Below, piece after piece: positions 51,765 to 62,162 of a DNA stretch of 64,000 bases (position 1 is its first letter; each line of letters begins with the position of its first letter). The stretch lies in the NCBI GenBank assembly GCA_963720785.1, contig CAVRGQ010000008.1, positions 372,001 through 436,000 on the forward strand, written 5' to 3'. Under the pieces are notes generated by a model, which saw only the letters and a list, made by a program, of their open reading frames with translations, was not told where the DNA came from and made no database searches. The translations under genes and the position numbers were made by a program. The DNA is from CAVRGQ01 sp963720785. GTDB taxonomy: Bacteria > Actinomycetota > Acidimicrobiia > IMCC26256 > DASPTH01.

Positions 51765-53420
51765 ATGACGAGCAACCGGTTGATCCAGGGCGGCACCGCC
51801 GTCGACGGCACGGGCCGCGCACCGTTCGCCGCCGACGTGCGCATCCGAGGCGGCGTGATCGCGGAGATCGGGCCGTCGCTCGCGCGCGACGGCGAAGCCA
51901 CTATCGACGCAACCGGCGCGCTGGTCACGCCCGGCTTCGTCGACGGGCACACCCACTACGACCTCGAGATGTTCTGGGACCCGACGCTCGACCCGCTCCC
52001 CGCCTACGGCATCACCACGATGGTCATGGGCAACTGCGGGTTCGGCATCGCCCCCACCCGCGCCGACGTGCAGCACGACATCGCCGACCTCCTCTGTTTC
52101 GTCGAAGAACTGCCCACCTCGTTGGAGACCGCGGTCGAGTGGGGCTGGCCCACGTGGTCGGAGTACTTCGCCGCCGCGTCGCAGGTGCCGCTCACGCTCA
52201 CGCCGTTCGCGTTCACCGCGCACAACGCGCTGCGCGCCACCGTGATGGGTCGCGCCGCGTGGGAGCGCGCCGCCACCGACGACGAGCTCGCCGCCATCTG
52301 CCGCGCTCCTCGACGACGCCCTGCGCGCCGGATCGCTCGGCGTGTCCGGCAACTGGTTCGACACCGATCGCCAGGGTGACCTGGTGCCGAGCCGCCTCGG
52401 CGACGACCACGAGCTCGACGCGCTGCTCACCGTGCTCGCCCGCTACCCGGGCGCGCTGCTCCAGACGATCATCCGCGACGACGACCTGCGCCTCCACGTG
52501 CACGCCCACGCCGCGGCGGCCGGGGTGGGCGTGCTCTCGCTCGGCGACGGCACCGGCCGGGGCCGCGACGGCGAGGACGGCGTGGTGTACCTCGGCGGCG
52601 GCGGCGAGCCCGCGCGGCCGCGCCTCGGCTTCGAGTCGAGCATCGGCACCGCCGCGGTGCCGGCGTGGCACGAGCTGGTGAACGGCCCCGCCGACCGCAA
52701 GCTCACCCTGCTCGCCGACCCCGAGTGGCGGGATCGCGCCCGGCACGACTGGGACCACCCGCTCGACGAGCAGAACTCGTTCCGCGCCGAGCAGCTCCAC
52801 GAGCTCATCCTCAGCGACCCCGAGCACGGCCCCGGGCCCGCGTGGCATCTCGCTGCGCGCGCTGGCCGACGAGCGCAACGAGCACCCGTCCGACGTGCTC
52901 GCCGACTGGGTGCTCGCGAACGGCATCGGCTCCCGCTACACGAAGCTCAACGCCGGGCGCATGACCGCCGAGGAGCGCGACGCGCAGGACCGCGCCTTCT
53001 TCGCCCGGCCCGACATGATCTTCGGCGGCACCGACGCCGGCGCCCACCTCAAGATGTTCTGCGGCGCCGGCTCGGCGCTCTACCTGCTCACGCACTGGGT
53101 GCGCGACACGGGCGAGCTCACCGTCGAACAGGCCGTGCACTTCCTCACCCAGCGCAGCACCGACTTCTTCTCGCTGCGCGACCGCGGGGTGCTCGAGGTC
53201 GGGCGGCGCGGCGACGTCAACGTGTTCGCGCTCGACGAGATCGAGCTGCACGACCTCGAGCGGGTCCATCGACCTGCCGGGTGGCGACTACCGCTTCTCC
53301 CGTCCGTCGGCCGGGTTCCGCGCCACCCTCGTGGCCGGCGTGCCCACTGTGCTCGACGGCAAGCCCACCGAGGAGCGCCCCGCCCGCCTGAGCAGCGCCC
53401 GCACCGCAGCGACTGCGTGA
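51765..53420 (+). CDS. N-acyl-D-amino-acid deacylase / amidohydrolase (three frameshifts)
   Basis: About 551 residues. Amidohydrolase superfamily: RLIQGGTAVDGTGRAPFAAD, LVTPGFVDGHTHYDLEMFWD (metal HxH), TTMVMGNCGFGIAP with a Cys ligand, LHVHAHAAAAGV, FGGTDAGAHLKMFCGAGS (metal Asp), GELTVEQAVHFLT. Hydrolyses N-acyl-D-amino acids or related amides. The frame changes near 52307, 52855 and 53260; joining the last gives SIDLPGGDYRFSRPSAGFRA and TGA 53418-53420. Without correction only fragments remain. Confidence 0.88.
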
Positions 53421-53423
53421 TGC

Positions 53424-54246
53424 TCAGCGGCGAGCGGTGACGACGTAGGCCCGGATGGGGCCGGAGATGTCGCTCGTGCCGAACCGGGCCTCGACGGCCG
53501 CCGCGGCCGCCTCCGTCGCGTCCTGCAACCGGCCGGGATGGCGTGTCTCGATCTCGTTGCGCATCGGTGAGCCCTGGCAGAAGCCGATCGCGGGATCGCG
53601 CGACGACGCCGCGCGACTGGTGACCTCGACCGCCTCGACGGTCGCGGTCTCCGCGAACCCGCCCGCCGCGACATCGGCGCGCATCACGTCGGGGTCGTGG
53701 TACCCGTGTGCGACGTTGGCGAGGAACACCGGCGGGTCGTCGGGGAAGATCTCGGTCAGGGCGCCCACGACGGTCGCGGTGAAGGCATTCGCTTCGATCC
53801 GGTCCCACACGTTGAACACGAACGTGCCCCCGGGGCGCAGCACCCGGCGGACCTCGGCGAAGGCGGCGGCGCGGTCAGGGAAGAACATGGCGCCGAACTG
53901 GCACACGACCGCGTCGAATGCGTCGTCGGGGAACGGCAGCTCCATCGCGTCGGCCTGCTGCCAGGTGACGGGCCGGGACGTGCCCGCCGCGGCGGCGTGG
54001 TCGAGCATCGGCTGGTTGAGGTCGGTCGCGGTGATCGCCACCGTGTCGGGCAGCCGGTCGGCCAACTCGCCGCGTCACCGCACCCGTGCCCGCGGCGATC
54101 TCGAGCAGCGCCGTCGCGCCGAGCGGCGCCACCCGCGCCGCGAGGTCGACGGCGTACGGCTCGAAGATCAACGGCACCAGGTAGTTGTCGTAGACCTCGG
54201 GGATCGGACCGGCGAACACTGCCTCGGGCTCACGTGCGTGACTCAT
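53424..54246 (-). CDS. SAM-dependent methyltransferase (one frameshift)
   Basis: About 273 residues. Class I methyltransferase of the UbiE/Methyltransf_11 type: ALLEIAAGTGAVTR (SAM-binding GxG), ITATDLNQPMLDHAAA, WQQADAMELPFPDDAFD, VVCQFGAMFFPDRAAAFAE, RVLRPGGTFVFNVWD. The frame changes near 54075 (one extra G in ACGCGGCGAG); joining gives TRELADRLPDTVAIT. ATG 54246. Stop is 3 bp from that of the convergent deacylase gene. Substrate unknown. Confidence 0.86.
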
Positions 54247-54458
54247 GAGCGCCAAGGTTCCCACACCCTCGCTCGCGTGCACACCCGCCAATTCGCCGCG
54301 GTCCTTCGAACGTGTGTCGTTCGACCACCGCCGGCGGGGTTCGAGTGACACATGCTCGGAGTCGAGAGGCGTTCCGCTGAGCCGCACGTAGCGACACTCG
54401 AAGGTGGCGTCACCAGACCAGCCATGTCCAGGTTTGGTGACGCAACCTGGGATTCGGG
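54247..54458. other. 212-bp intergenic stretch, no gene seen
   Basis: Between the methyltransferase start and the ATPase stop, both minus strand. Holds an imperfect palindrome CGAAC-N7-GTTCG (54307-54323) and the hairpin element at 54405-54447. No convincing reading frame. Confidence 0.6.
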
Positions 54459-54467
54459 TCAGACCTC
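54405..54467. repeat. Hairpin element (copy C) with CGGGTCAGACCTC tail
   Basis: Arms TGGCGTCACCAGACC (54405-54419) and GGTTTGGTGACGCAAC (54431-54446) around an 11-nt loop, then CGGGTCAGACCTC (54455-54467), which overlaps the ATPase stop. Related to copies at 3652 and 30452; could serve as terminator of the ATPase gene. Confidence 0.6.
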
Positions 54468-56858
54468 GTGGGCGGGGTCGCGGCGGGCGCCCACGACGCG
54501 GCTGAGTCGGAACGCGACCTCGAGCAGGATGATCGCGACCAGCGCGACGCCCGATGCCTCGAGCAGCACGTTCGCCGGGGGCATCTCCACCGCGTAGAAG
54601 TCGCGGATGAAGCCGACGGCGAGGATCACCGCGATCGAGCCTGCCATGGAGGCGACGAGCAGCGACTTCCACCAGTTGAACGGCCGGGCCTGGATCACCA
54701 GCACCCAGAGGCCCACCGCGATCAGCACCAATGCGGACGTGGTGCGGATCTCGCGATTGTTCAGGTCGTGGCCGTAGCGCGCGATCGCGTACGCGACCAG
54801 CGCCGCGCCCGCGGCGATCGTTCCCGCCGGGATGGTGAAGCGCAGGACGCGGAGGATGAACCCGGGGATGTAACGCCGGGGGTTCGGCGCCAACGCGAGG
54901 AAGAAGCCGGGGATGCCGATGGTGAACGTGCTGATGATCGTGAGATGCCGCGGCAGGTACGGGTAGGGCCAGGCTGCGATCACCACCGCGATCGCGATGA
55001 TCACCGCGTACACCGTCTTGGTGACGAACAGGTTCGCGGAGCGCTCGATGTTGGCGATCACCCGCCGCCCCTCGGCGACGACGCCGGGGAGCGTGGCGAA
55101 CTTGCCGTCGAGGAGCACGAGCTGGGCGACCGCACGGGTCGCCGCGGCACCCGAGCCCATGGCCACACCGATGTCGGCGTCCTTGAGGGCGAGGGCGTCG
55201 TTCACGCCGTCGCCGGTCATCGCGACCACGTGGCCCTTGGACTGCAGCGCGCCGACCATCGCCCGTTTCTGCTGCGGGGTCACCCGGCCGAACACCGCGT
55301 GTTGCTCGAGCACCTCGGCCATCTCGGCCTCGTCCTCGGGGAGCTCGCGGGCGTCGAACCCTCCGTCCTCCGCACCGGGGAGCCCGAGGCGCGAGGCCAC
55401 CGCGGCCACGGTGCGCGGGTTGTCGCCCGAGATCACACGGAGGGTGACTCCCTGGTCGTGGAAGTAGGCGAGCGTCTCGGCCGCGTCGGGGCGCACCTTC
55501 TCCGCGAACATCACCAGGGCGACGGGTGTGAGCGGCGACGGCAGCACCTCGCCGTCGAGCGGCGCGTCGCTACGGGCGAGCACCAGCGTGCGCCGTCCGC
55601 CCGCGGCGATCTCGTCGGCGCGGGCGCGCACCGTTCCCGAGGCCGGCGTGGACACGTCGGGGAACACCATCTCGGGGGCGCCCATCACCCACGATCCCTG
55701 GCCGTCGAACTGCACCGCACTCCACTTGCGCGCGGACGAGAACGGCACCGCGCCGGTGCGGGTCCAGCCCGGCGACTCGAAGTGAGCGGCGAGCGCAACC
55801 GCGGTCGCGTTGCGGTTCTCGTCGTCGGCGATCGCACCCAACGCCTGCGCACACAGGTCCTGATCGCCGCCGTCCCACGCTTCGAGTTCGTCGAACACGA
55901 TCTCGCCCTCGGTGAGCGTGCCCGTCTTGTCGAGGCACACCACGTCGACGCGGGCCAGGCCCTCGACCGCGGGCAACTCCTGCACCAGCACGTTGCGCCG
56001 GGCCAGCGAGAGCGCGGCCACCATGAACGCGATCGACGTCAGCAGCACCAGACCCTCGGGCACCATCGCGACGACGCCGGCCACGGTGAAGCGCACACCC
56101 TCGGAGAAGTCGTGGTCGCGGGTCTGGCTCCACAGCAGCAGCCCCGACACGGGGATGAGCACCCACGTGATGATGCGCAGGATCGTGTTGATGCCGTCCA
56201 TCAGCTCGGAGCGGGTGAGCTGGAAGCGGCGGGCCTCCGCGGCGAGCTTGGCGGCGTAGGCGTCTGCGCCCACCCGCGTGGCCTGGAAGCGACCCGAACC
56301 GGCCACGACGAAACTGCCCGAGAGCACTTCGTCGCCCACGCGCTTGTCGAGGGGGTCGCTCTCCCCGGTGAGCAGCGACTCGTCGACCTCGAGGCCGTCG
56401 GCGGCGCGCACCGCGCCGTCGCAGGGGATCTGGTCACCGGTGCGCAGCTCGAGCAGGTCGTCGAGCACGACGGTCTCGACCGCCACGTCGGTCGCCTGTC
56501 CGTCGCGCACCACCCGGGCCCGCGGCGCGTTGAGCACCGCGAGCTGGTCGAGCTTCCGCTTCGCCCGCACCTCCTGGAAGATGCCGATGCCGGAGTTGAA
56601 GACGAGGATGATGCCGAAGGTGGCGTCCTGCAGGCCGCCGATGATCAGGATGGCGAGGAGCGCGACGCCGAGGATGGCGTTGAAGCGGGTGAAGACGTTC
56701 GCCCGGATGATCTCGCTCAGCGTGCGGCTGGTGCGCTCTCCCGAGTCGTTCACCTGACCGCGGGCGGTGCGCTCCTGCACCTCGGCGGCGGTGAGGCCGG
56801 TCGACGCGGTCTCCTGCGCCGGCACGGCGACCGTGGATGCGGTGCCCGGGTCCTGCAT
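54459..56858 (-). CDS. P-type cation ATPase, CtpE-like
   Basis: 799 residues, intact. A-domain LTGESDPLDK, TM4 motif VAMVPEGLVLLTSIAFMV, phosphorylation site CLDKTGTLTEGE, GDNPRTVAAVASRLG, hinge MTGDGVNDALALKDADIGVA, and eight or more membrane helices. The VPEGL and overall order match CtpE of mycobacteria, a Ca2+ importer (family knowledge), rather than heavy-metal CPx ATPases; ion is inferred. ATG 56858 follows TAGCGT by 7 nt, so the longer frame to 56945 is not needed. Confidence 0.88.
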   Translation of the reverse strand: MQDPGTASTVAVPAQETASTGLTAAEVQERTARGQVNDSGERTSRTLSEIIRANVFTRFNAILGVALLAILIIGGLQDATFGIILVFNSGIGIFQEVRAKRKLDQLAVLNAPRARVVRDGQATDVAVETVVLDDLLELRTGDQIPCDGAVRAADGLEVDESLLTGESDPLDKRVGDEVLSGSFVVAGSGRFQATRVGADAYAAKLAAEARRFQLTRSELMDGINTILRIITWVLIPVSGLLLWSQTRDHDFSEGVRFTVAGVVAMVPEGLVLLTSIAFMVAALSLARRNVLVQELPAVEGLARVDVVCLDKTGTLTEGEIVFDELEAWDGGDQDLCAQALGAIADDENRNATAVALAAHFESPGWTRTGAVPFSSARKWSAVQFDGQGSWVMGAPEMVFPDVSTPASGTVRARADEIAAGGRRTLVLARSDAPLDGEVLPSPLTPVALVMFAEKVRPDAAETLAYFHDQGVTLRVISGDNPRTVAAVASRLGLPGAEDGGFDARELPEDEAEMAEVLEQHAVFGRVTPQQKRAMVGALQSKGHVVAMTGDGVNDALALKDADIGVAMGSGAAATRAVAQLVLLDGKFATLPGVVAEGRRVIANIERSANLFVTKTVYAVIIAIAVVIAAWPYPYLPRHLTIISTFTIGIPGFFLALAPNPRRYIPGFILRVLRFTIPAGTIAAGAALVAYAIARYGHDLNNREIRTTSALVLIAVGLWVLVIQARPFNWWKSLLVASMAGSIAVILAVGFIRDFYAVEMPPANVLLEASGVALVAIILLEVAFRLSRVVGARRDPAHEV

Positions 56859-56865
56859 CCGCAGG

Positions 56866-56871
56866 ACGCTA
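56866..56871 (-). promoter_or_regulatory. -10 box TAGCGT for the P-type ATPase
   Basis: Ends 7 nt before ATG 56858 on the minus strand. Confidence 0.5.
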
Positions 56872-56916
56872 GTGGAGGCCCGACCGGCCCCCGGGGAGTG
56901 CGCGAGGATGCACGGC

Positions 56917-57570
56917 ATGACCGAACTCGCACTCCCCATCCTCACCGCCGCGCCCGCGGGTGCCTCCGATCACGCCGGACCGCATCCCGGCGTCGTCGTG
57001 ATCCACGAGGGCATGGGCATGACCCCACAGCTCATTCGCTTCGTGGAGCGCGTCGCCCGCGAGGGTTACGTGGTCGCCGCCCCCGATCTGTTCTTCCGCG
57101 TGGGCGGCCCCGAATCGTCGGACTTCGGCACCATGATCGGGTCGGTCACGCCCGAGCAACTGCAGGGCGACCTCGCCACGACCATCGCCCACCTGCGCGC
57201 GCTCGGGGCCACGAGCATCGGCGTCACCGGCTTCTGCATGGGCGGGTTCTTCACCTACCGCGCCGCGAAGTGGGCGGGTGAGCTCGGGGTCGACGCCGCG
57301 GTCGCGTTCTACGGCGGTGGCATCTCCCGCGAGCTCGGCGACCTCGGCTGCCCGGCCATCCTGTTCTTCGGCGGCGCCGACCCCTACGTGCCGATGAGCG
57401 ACATCGAGGTGGTGCGCGCCCATCACGGCGACCTCGTGCAGGTGTACGACGACGCCGACCACGGCTTCATGCGCGACGGCTCCGACAGCTACAGCGACAC
57501 GGCCGCGCCCGACGCGTGGGCGAAGCTCGTGGCGTTCTTCGGTGAGCACCTCGGCGGTCAGGCTCGATGA
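56917..57570 (+). CDS. Dienelactone-hydrolase-family protein
   Basis: 217 residues, intact. GVVVIHEGMGMTPQLIRFVE, VAAPDLFFRVGG, nucleophile elbow GVTGFCMGGFFTYR (Cys as in dienelactone hydrolase), acid region FFGGADPYVP and His in YDDADHGFMRDG. Hydrolyses dienelactone in catechol breakdown or related esters. ATG 56917 begins the conserved region. Its TGA overlaps the ATG of the methyltransferase gene (ATGA), so both are coupled. Confidence 0.9.
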   Translation: MTELALPILTAAPAGASDHAGPHPGVVVIHEGMGMTPQLIRFVERVAREGYVVAAPDLFFRVGGPESSDFGTMIGSVTPEQLQGDLATTIAHLRALGATSIGVTGFCMGGFFTYRAAKWAGELGVDAAVAFYGGGISRELGDLGCPAILFFGGADPYVPMSDIEVVRAHHGDLVQVYDDADHGFMRDGSDSYSDTAAPDAWAKLVAFFGEHLGGQAR

Positions 57571-58389
57571 CCCCGCGCGACGAGGCCGCTGCCCGCTCGC
57601 TCGCCAGCTTCGGCGCCGCGGCCGAGGACTACGACTCCGAGGCGCAGTCGTTCTTCCCGCGTTTCGGTCAGCTCACCGTGGAACGTCTCGCGCTCGGTGC
57701 CCGGCGCGCGCGTGCTCGACGTCGCGTGCGGCACCGGCAACTCGGTGCTCCCCGCCGCGAACGCGGTCGGCGCGTCGGGCACGGTGCTCGGTGTCGACCT
57801 CACCCAGCAGATGCTCGACATCGCGCGGGCGCGCGTCGACGCCGCGGGCTTCACCAACGTGGAGCTGGTGTGCGCCGACATGCGCGACCTCGACCTCGCG
57901 CCGCAGTCGTTCGCCGCGGTGGTGTCGGTGTTCGGCATCTTCTTCGTGCCCGACATGGCCGGGCTCCTCGCCCACCTGTGGGAGCTGGTCGCGCCGGGCG
58001 GCTCGCTCGCGGTCACTACGTGGGGCCCCGACCTGTTCGAGCCGTTGTGGAGCACGTTCTGGAACGCGGTGCAGGCCGAACGGCCCGAGCTGCGCCCGGC
58101 CGGCGGTCGGTACGACGAGATCTCCACGCCCGCGGGCATGCAGGTGCTGTTCGCCGAGGCGGGCATCGACGTGCCGTGCGAGGCCGACGCCTTCGACGCC
58201 ATGCACCCGATCCGCGACGGCGACGACTGGTGGGGCATCGTGCGCGGCTCGGGCATGCGCGGTGTGGCCGACGCGCTCGACCCCGAGCACCGCGCCCGTG
58301 TACGTGCCGCGTGCGACGCCGCAGTGGTCGGCGGGGTCGACGAGATCCCCGTGAACGTGGTGTTCGCAAAGGCGACTCGACCCGTCTGA
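57567..58389 (+). CDS. SAM-dependent methyltransferase (one frameshift)
   Basis: About 273 residues. Class I fold: GARVLDVACGTGNSVLPAAN, GTVLGVDLTQQMLDIARAR, NVELVCADMRDLDL, VSVFGIFFVPDMAGLLAHLW, LVAPGGSLAVTTWGP. The frame changes near 57697 (one extra G in CTCGGTGCC); joining gives ERLALVPGARVLDVACGTG. Start ATG 57567 overlaps the upstream hydrolase stop. Probably a small-molecule methyltransferase; substrate unknown. Confidence 0.86.
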
Positions 58390-58391
58390 GC

Positions 58392-61300
58392 TCAGTGGAA
58401 ATCGCGGGACCGGAGCAGGCCTCCAGGATCAGAGGAGGCCGGTCCCAGCGGCAGCGCGACGATCGTGCGCGCCAGCACGTTGACGACGCCCTGGTGGCGT
58501 TCGAGCAGGCCCCGCACCTCGAGTGCGGGTGCAGTGCGGGCCACCTTGCGGTAGCGGCGCCACACGTCGGGGGTGCAGATCACGTTGACGAGGCCGGTCT
58601 CGTCCTCGAGGTTCACGAACACCACCCCCTTCGAGGTGGACGGCTGCTGGCGGTGCGTGACCACGCCGGCGACGTCGACCACCGAACGGTCGGGCAGCTC
58701 GCGCAGCTGGGCCGCGGTCACGATGCCCCGGCCGTCGAGCGCGGCGCGCACCAGCTCCGTGGGGTGGCGGGCAGCCGACAGGCCGGTGGCCCACAGATCG
58801 GCGGCGAGCTCCTCGGGCTCCGACATCCCCGGCAACGACGGCGCCTCCGCGCCGGTGACGACACCCGGCAGCTTGTCGGCGCGCGCGTCGCGCATCGCGC
58901 CCGTGGCCCACAGCGCGCTGCGACGCGAGTGGTCGAGGCACGCGAACGCGCCCGCGGTGGCGAGCGCCTCCAACGCGTCGGTGGGCGCGCCGGTGCGGCG
59001 GGTGAAGTCGTCGAGTGACGCGAACGGCGCGGCGGCACGTTCGTCGTCGATGCGGTCGAGCAGCATGTCGCTCAGCCCGCGCACGTAGCGCAGACCGACG
59101 CGCACCGCATGGATCGACCGGTCCGCGTGCCACCCGGGACGCGGCATGCCCACCGGGCCGGCGGCCTCGGAGCGCGGCTCGAGCGTGCAGTCGCGACGCG
59201 AACGCGGCGATGCACGGCCCCAGCACCTCCACCCCGTGGCGCACCGCGTCGCGCACGATGGTGTGCGACGAGTAGAAGCCCATCGGTTGCGCGTTGAGCA
59301 ACGCGCACGCGAACTCGGCCGGGTGGTGCAGCTTGATCCACGAACTCGCGTACACGAGGTAGGCAAAGCTCACCGAGTGGCTCTCGGGGAACCCGAAGTC
59401 GGCGAAGCCCTCGATCTTGTGCACGATCTCGTCGGCGACCTCCCCGGTGATGCCGCGGTCGGCCATGCCCGCGAGCAGCCGTTCGCGCATCACCGCCATG
59501 CGCGCGCGGGAACGCTTGGACCCCATCGCCTGGCGCAGCTTGTCGGACTCCGCAGGGCTGAACCCGGCCACGTCGATCGCCATCTGCATGAGCTGCTCCT
59601 GGAACAGCGGCACGCCGAGCGTCTTCGCGAGGCAGCGCTCGAGCAGCGGGTGCGGGTAGGTGACGGGCTCCTCGCCGTTGCGCCGCCGCAGGTAGGGGTG
59701 CACGGACCCACCCTGGATCGGACCGGGCCGGATGAGCGCGACCTCCACCACGAGGTCGTAGAAGCACTCGGGGCGCAGGCGCGGCAGCGTGGCCATCTGC
59801 GCGCGGCTCTCCACCTGGAACACGCCGATGGTGTCGGCCGCGGACAGCAACGCGTACACCTCGTCCTCCTGCGGGATCGTGGCGATGTCGATGTCGACGC
59901 CTTCGTGCTCGCGCACGAGATCGACGGCGAGGTGCAGCATCGTGAGCATGCCGAGGCCGAGCAGGTCGAACTTCACCAGGCCCGCGGCCGCGCAGTCGTC
60001 CTTGTCCCACTGGAGCACGGAGCGGTCCTCCATGCGCGCCCACTCCACCGGGCAGAACTCCACCAGCGGACGGTCGGCGAGCACCATGCCGCCCGAGTGG
60101 ATGCCGAGGTGGCGGGGGAAGTCGAGCACCTGCTCGGCGAGGTCGAGCGCGAGCGCGGGCACCGGCGGGCCGTCGTCCTTCAACGTGTCGAAGGACCCGG
60201 CATCGCGGCCCCAGCGATCCAGCCACTTGGTGAGCGCGTCGGCGTGACCGGGTGAGAGGCCCACCGCCTTCGCCATCTCGCGGAACGCGGACTTGGGCCG
60301 GTAGGTGATCACGTTCGCCACCTGCGCGGCGCGCTCACGGCCGTACTTGGCGTAGACGTACTGGATCACCTCCTCGCGACGCTGGTGCTCGATGTCGAGG
60401 TCGATGTCGGGCGGGCCGTCGCGCTCGGGCGACAGGAACCGCTCGAACAGCAGGCCGAGCGCGACCGCGTCGGCCTTGGTGACCCCGAGCGAGTAACACA
60501 CTGCACTGTTGGCCGCGCTCCCCCGCCCCTGGCAGTAGATGTCGTGCTCGCGGCAGAAGCTCACGACGTCGACGAGCACGAGGAAGTACCCGGGGAAGTT
60601 GAGCTGCTCGATCACGTCGAGCTCGTAGGCGATCTGGTGCATCGCCTGCTCGTGCTGCGGATGGGTCCCCGGATAGCGGACGGCCGCGCCGCGCATCGTG
60701 AGCTCGCGCAGCCACGTCATCTCGGTGTGGCCGGCCGGGACGTCGTGATCGGGCAGTTCGGGCGCGGCGAGACGCAGGTCGAATGCGCACGCGCGCGCGA
60801 TCTCCACCGTGCGCGCCACCGCGCCCGGCCAACGCGTGAAGCGGCGCTCCTGCTCGGCCGCGCTGCGCAGGTGCGAGAAGGGCGCGGCGGGGAGCCAGCC
60901 GTCGATTTCGTCGAGCGAACGCCGGGCGCGCACCGCCGCGAGCGCGGTGGCGAGCGGGCGCTGCGCGACCGTCGCGTAGTGCACGTTGTTGGTGACCACC
61001 ACCTCCACGCCGCCCGCGAGCGCGAGCTTCGCGAGCGCATCGTTGCGGTGGCGGTCGAGCGGGTCGCCGTGGTCCCACAGCTCCACCAGCACCCGCCCGG
61101 CGCCGAATCCGTCGACGAGCCGTTCGAGCTCGCGGCGCGCGGCCGACGGACCGTCGCGCAGCAACGCCGCGGGTACGGTGCCCTTGCGACACCCGGTGAG
61201 CACGAACCACGCGTCGTTACGCGCGCTCGTCTGGGGGTGCAGGTGGACCGGCGCGCACGCCGCGGCGCACCAACGCGTCGACCGAGGTGCGCGGCGCGCC

Positions 61301-61651
61301 CTTCTCCCCCGCCATCTGTGCCTCACTGATCGCACGGGCGAGGCGCGCGTACCCCACCGCCCCCTCGGCCAGCACCACGAGATGTTCGCCCTCGGGATCC
61401 GCCTCCCCGTTCGCGGGCCGGGTGATCCCGAGCGTCATCTCCGCGCCGAACACGGTGGGCAGCGCGTGCTCGTGCGCGGCGAGGGCGAAGCGCACCGCGC
61501 CGTAGAGGCCGTCGTGGTCGGTGACCGCGAGCCCGGCAAGTCCGAGCCGGGACGCCTCGATCGCGAGGTCCTCGGGCGCGCTCGCCCCGTCGAGGAAGGA
61601 GAAGTTGGTGTGGCAGTGCAGCTCTGCGTACTGCTCGGTTCCGACGGTCAC
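58392..61651 (-). CDS. dnaE2: Error-prone DNA polymerase DnaE2/ImuC (two frameshifts)
   Basis: About 1086 residues, the family length. PHP domain AELHCHTNFSFLDGASAPED and LAVTDHDGLYGAV. Palm: CQGRGSAANSAVCYSLGV, GPPDIDLDIEHQRREEVIQY (catalytic Asp), HLGIHSGGMVLAD, LIRPGPIQGGSVHPY, GFADFGFPESHSVSFAYLVY. C-terminal OB fold GVVTHRQQPSTSKGVVFVNL. The frame changes near 61262 (one extra G) and near 59201 (one extra base, AA for A; corrected CIAASRRDCTLEPRS). Polymerase of damage-induced mutagenesis with ImuA and ImuB. GTG 61651 lies 7 nt after TACGGT, itself next to a perfect LexA box. Confidence 0.93.
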
Positions 61652-61658
61652 TCCCGCG

Positions 61659-61664
61659 ACCGTA
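61659..61664 (-). promoter_or_regulatory. -10 box TACGGT for dnaE2
   Basis: Ends 7 nt before GTG 61651 on the minus strand and begins 2 bp from the LexA box. Confidence 0.55.
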
Positions 61665-61665
61665 C

Positions 61666-61679
61666 CGAACGTATGTTCG
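61666..61679. promoter_or_regulatory. LexA/SOS box of dnaE2
   Basis: CGAACGTATGTTCG matches CGAAC-N4-GTTCG perfectly. Lies 1 bp upstream of the -10 box, so bound LexA would block RNA polymerase. Confidence 0.85.
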
Positions 61680-61730
61680 TATCCGCAATCGCGCGTCTCG
61701 GTGCCCATTGTGCGCGCCGCGCCGCAGGTC

Positions 61731-61736
61731 TACCGT
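61731..61736 (+). promoter_or_regulatory. Candidate -10 box TACCGT for the cupin gene (leadered)
   Basis: About 53 nt upstream of ATG 61790, with AGGAGG at 61775-61780 in the leader. Confidence 0.4.
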
Positions 61737-61789
61737 TTTCGCCGCGGGCGGGATCATGCGGGCAGGGCTACCTCAGGAGGTCCTTACCC

Positions 61790-62140
61790 ATGGCCGAGTC
61801 CCGCAGCCTCTCCACCCCCGACGAGACCCGAACGTTCGACAAGGGTCGCCTCGAAGTCGTGGAGGTGAACGGCCAGCGCGTCGGCCGGGGCACGTTCGAG
61901 CCCGGTTGGAAGTGGAGCGAGTGCGTGAAGCCGATCGCCGGCACCGACTCCTGCCAGGCCGAGCACTTCGGATACGTCGTCTCCGGGCGCATGGCCGTGC
62001 AGTTCGACGACGGCTCCAGCGTGGAGGTCGGCCCGGGCGACTGTGCGCACCTGCCCGCCGGCCACGACGCGTGGATCCTCGGCGACGAGCCGTGCGTGTT
62101 CATCGACATGATGGGCGCGGCGAACTACGCGAAGCGGTAA
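61790..62140 (+). CDS. Cupin-domain protein
   Basis: 116 residues. Single cupin beta barrel: WKWSECVKPIAGTDSCQAEH, FGYVVSGRMAVQFDDGSS, VEVGPGDCAHLPAGHDAW with one metal-type His, CVFIDMMGA. Ligands are incomplete against the classical G-x5-H-x-H motif, so catalysis is uncertain. ATG 61790 has AGGAGG upstream. Lies between dnaE2 and imuB on the opposite strand. Confidence 0.82.
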   Translation: MAESRSLSTPDETRTFDKGRLEVVEVNGQRVGRGTFEPGWKWSECVKPIAGTDSCQAEHFGYVVSGRMAVQFDDGSSVEVGPGDCAHLPAGHDAWILGDEPCVFIDMMGAANYAKR

Positions 62141-62162
62141 CGCCGGCAGCCCGAACAGGACG

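Noticed and set aside
54307..54323. CGAAC-N7-GTTCG palindrome as an SOS box
   Set aside because: The spacer is 7 instead of 4 bp, and it is far from a start codon with a matching promoter.
61827..61845. CGAACGTTCG inside the cupin gene as a LexA site
   Set aside because: No 4-bp spacer and inside coding sequence.
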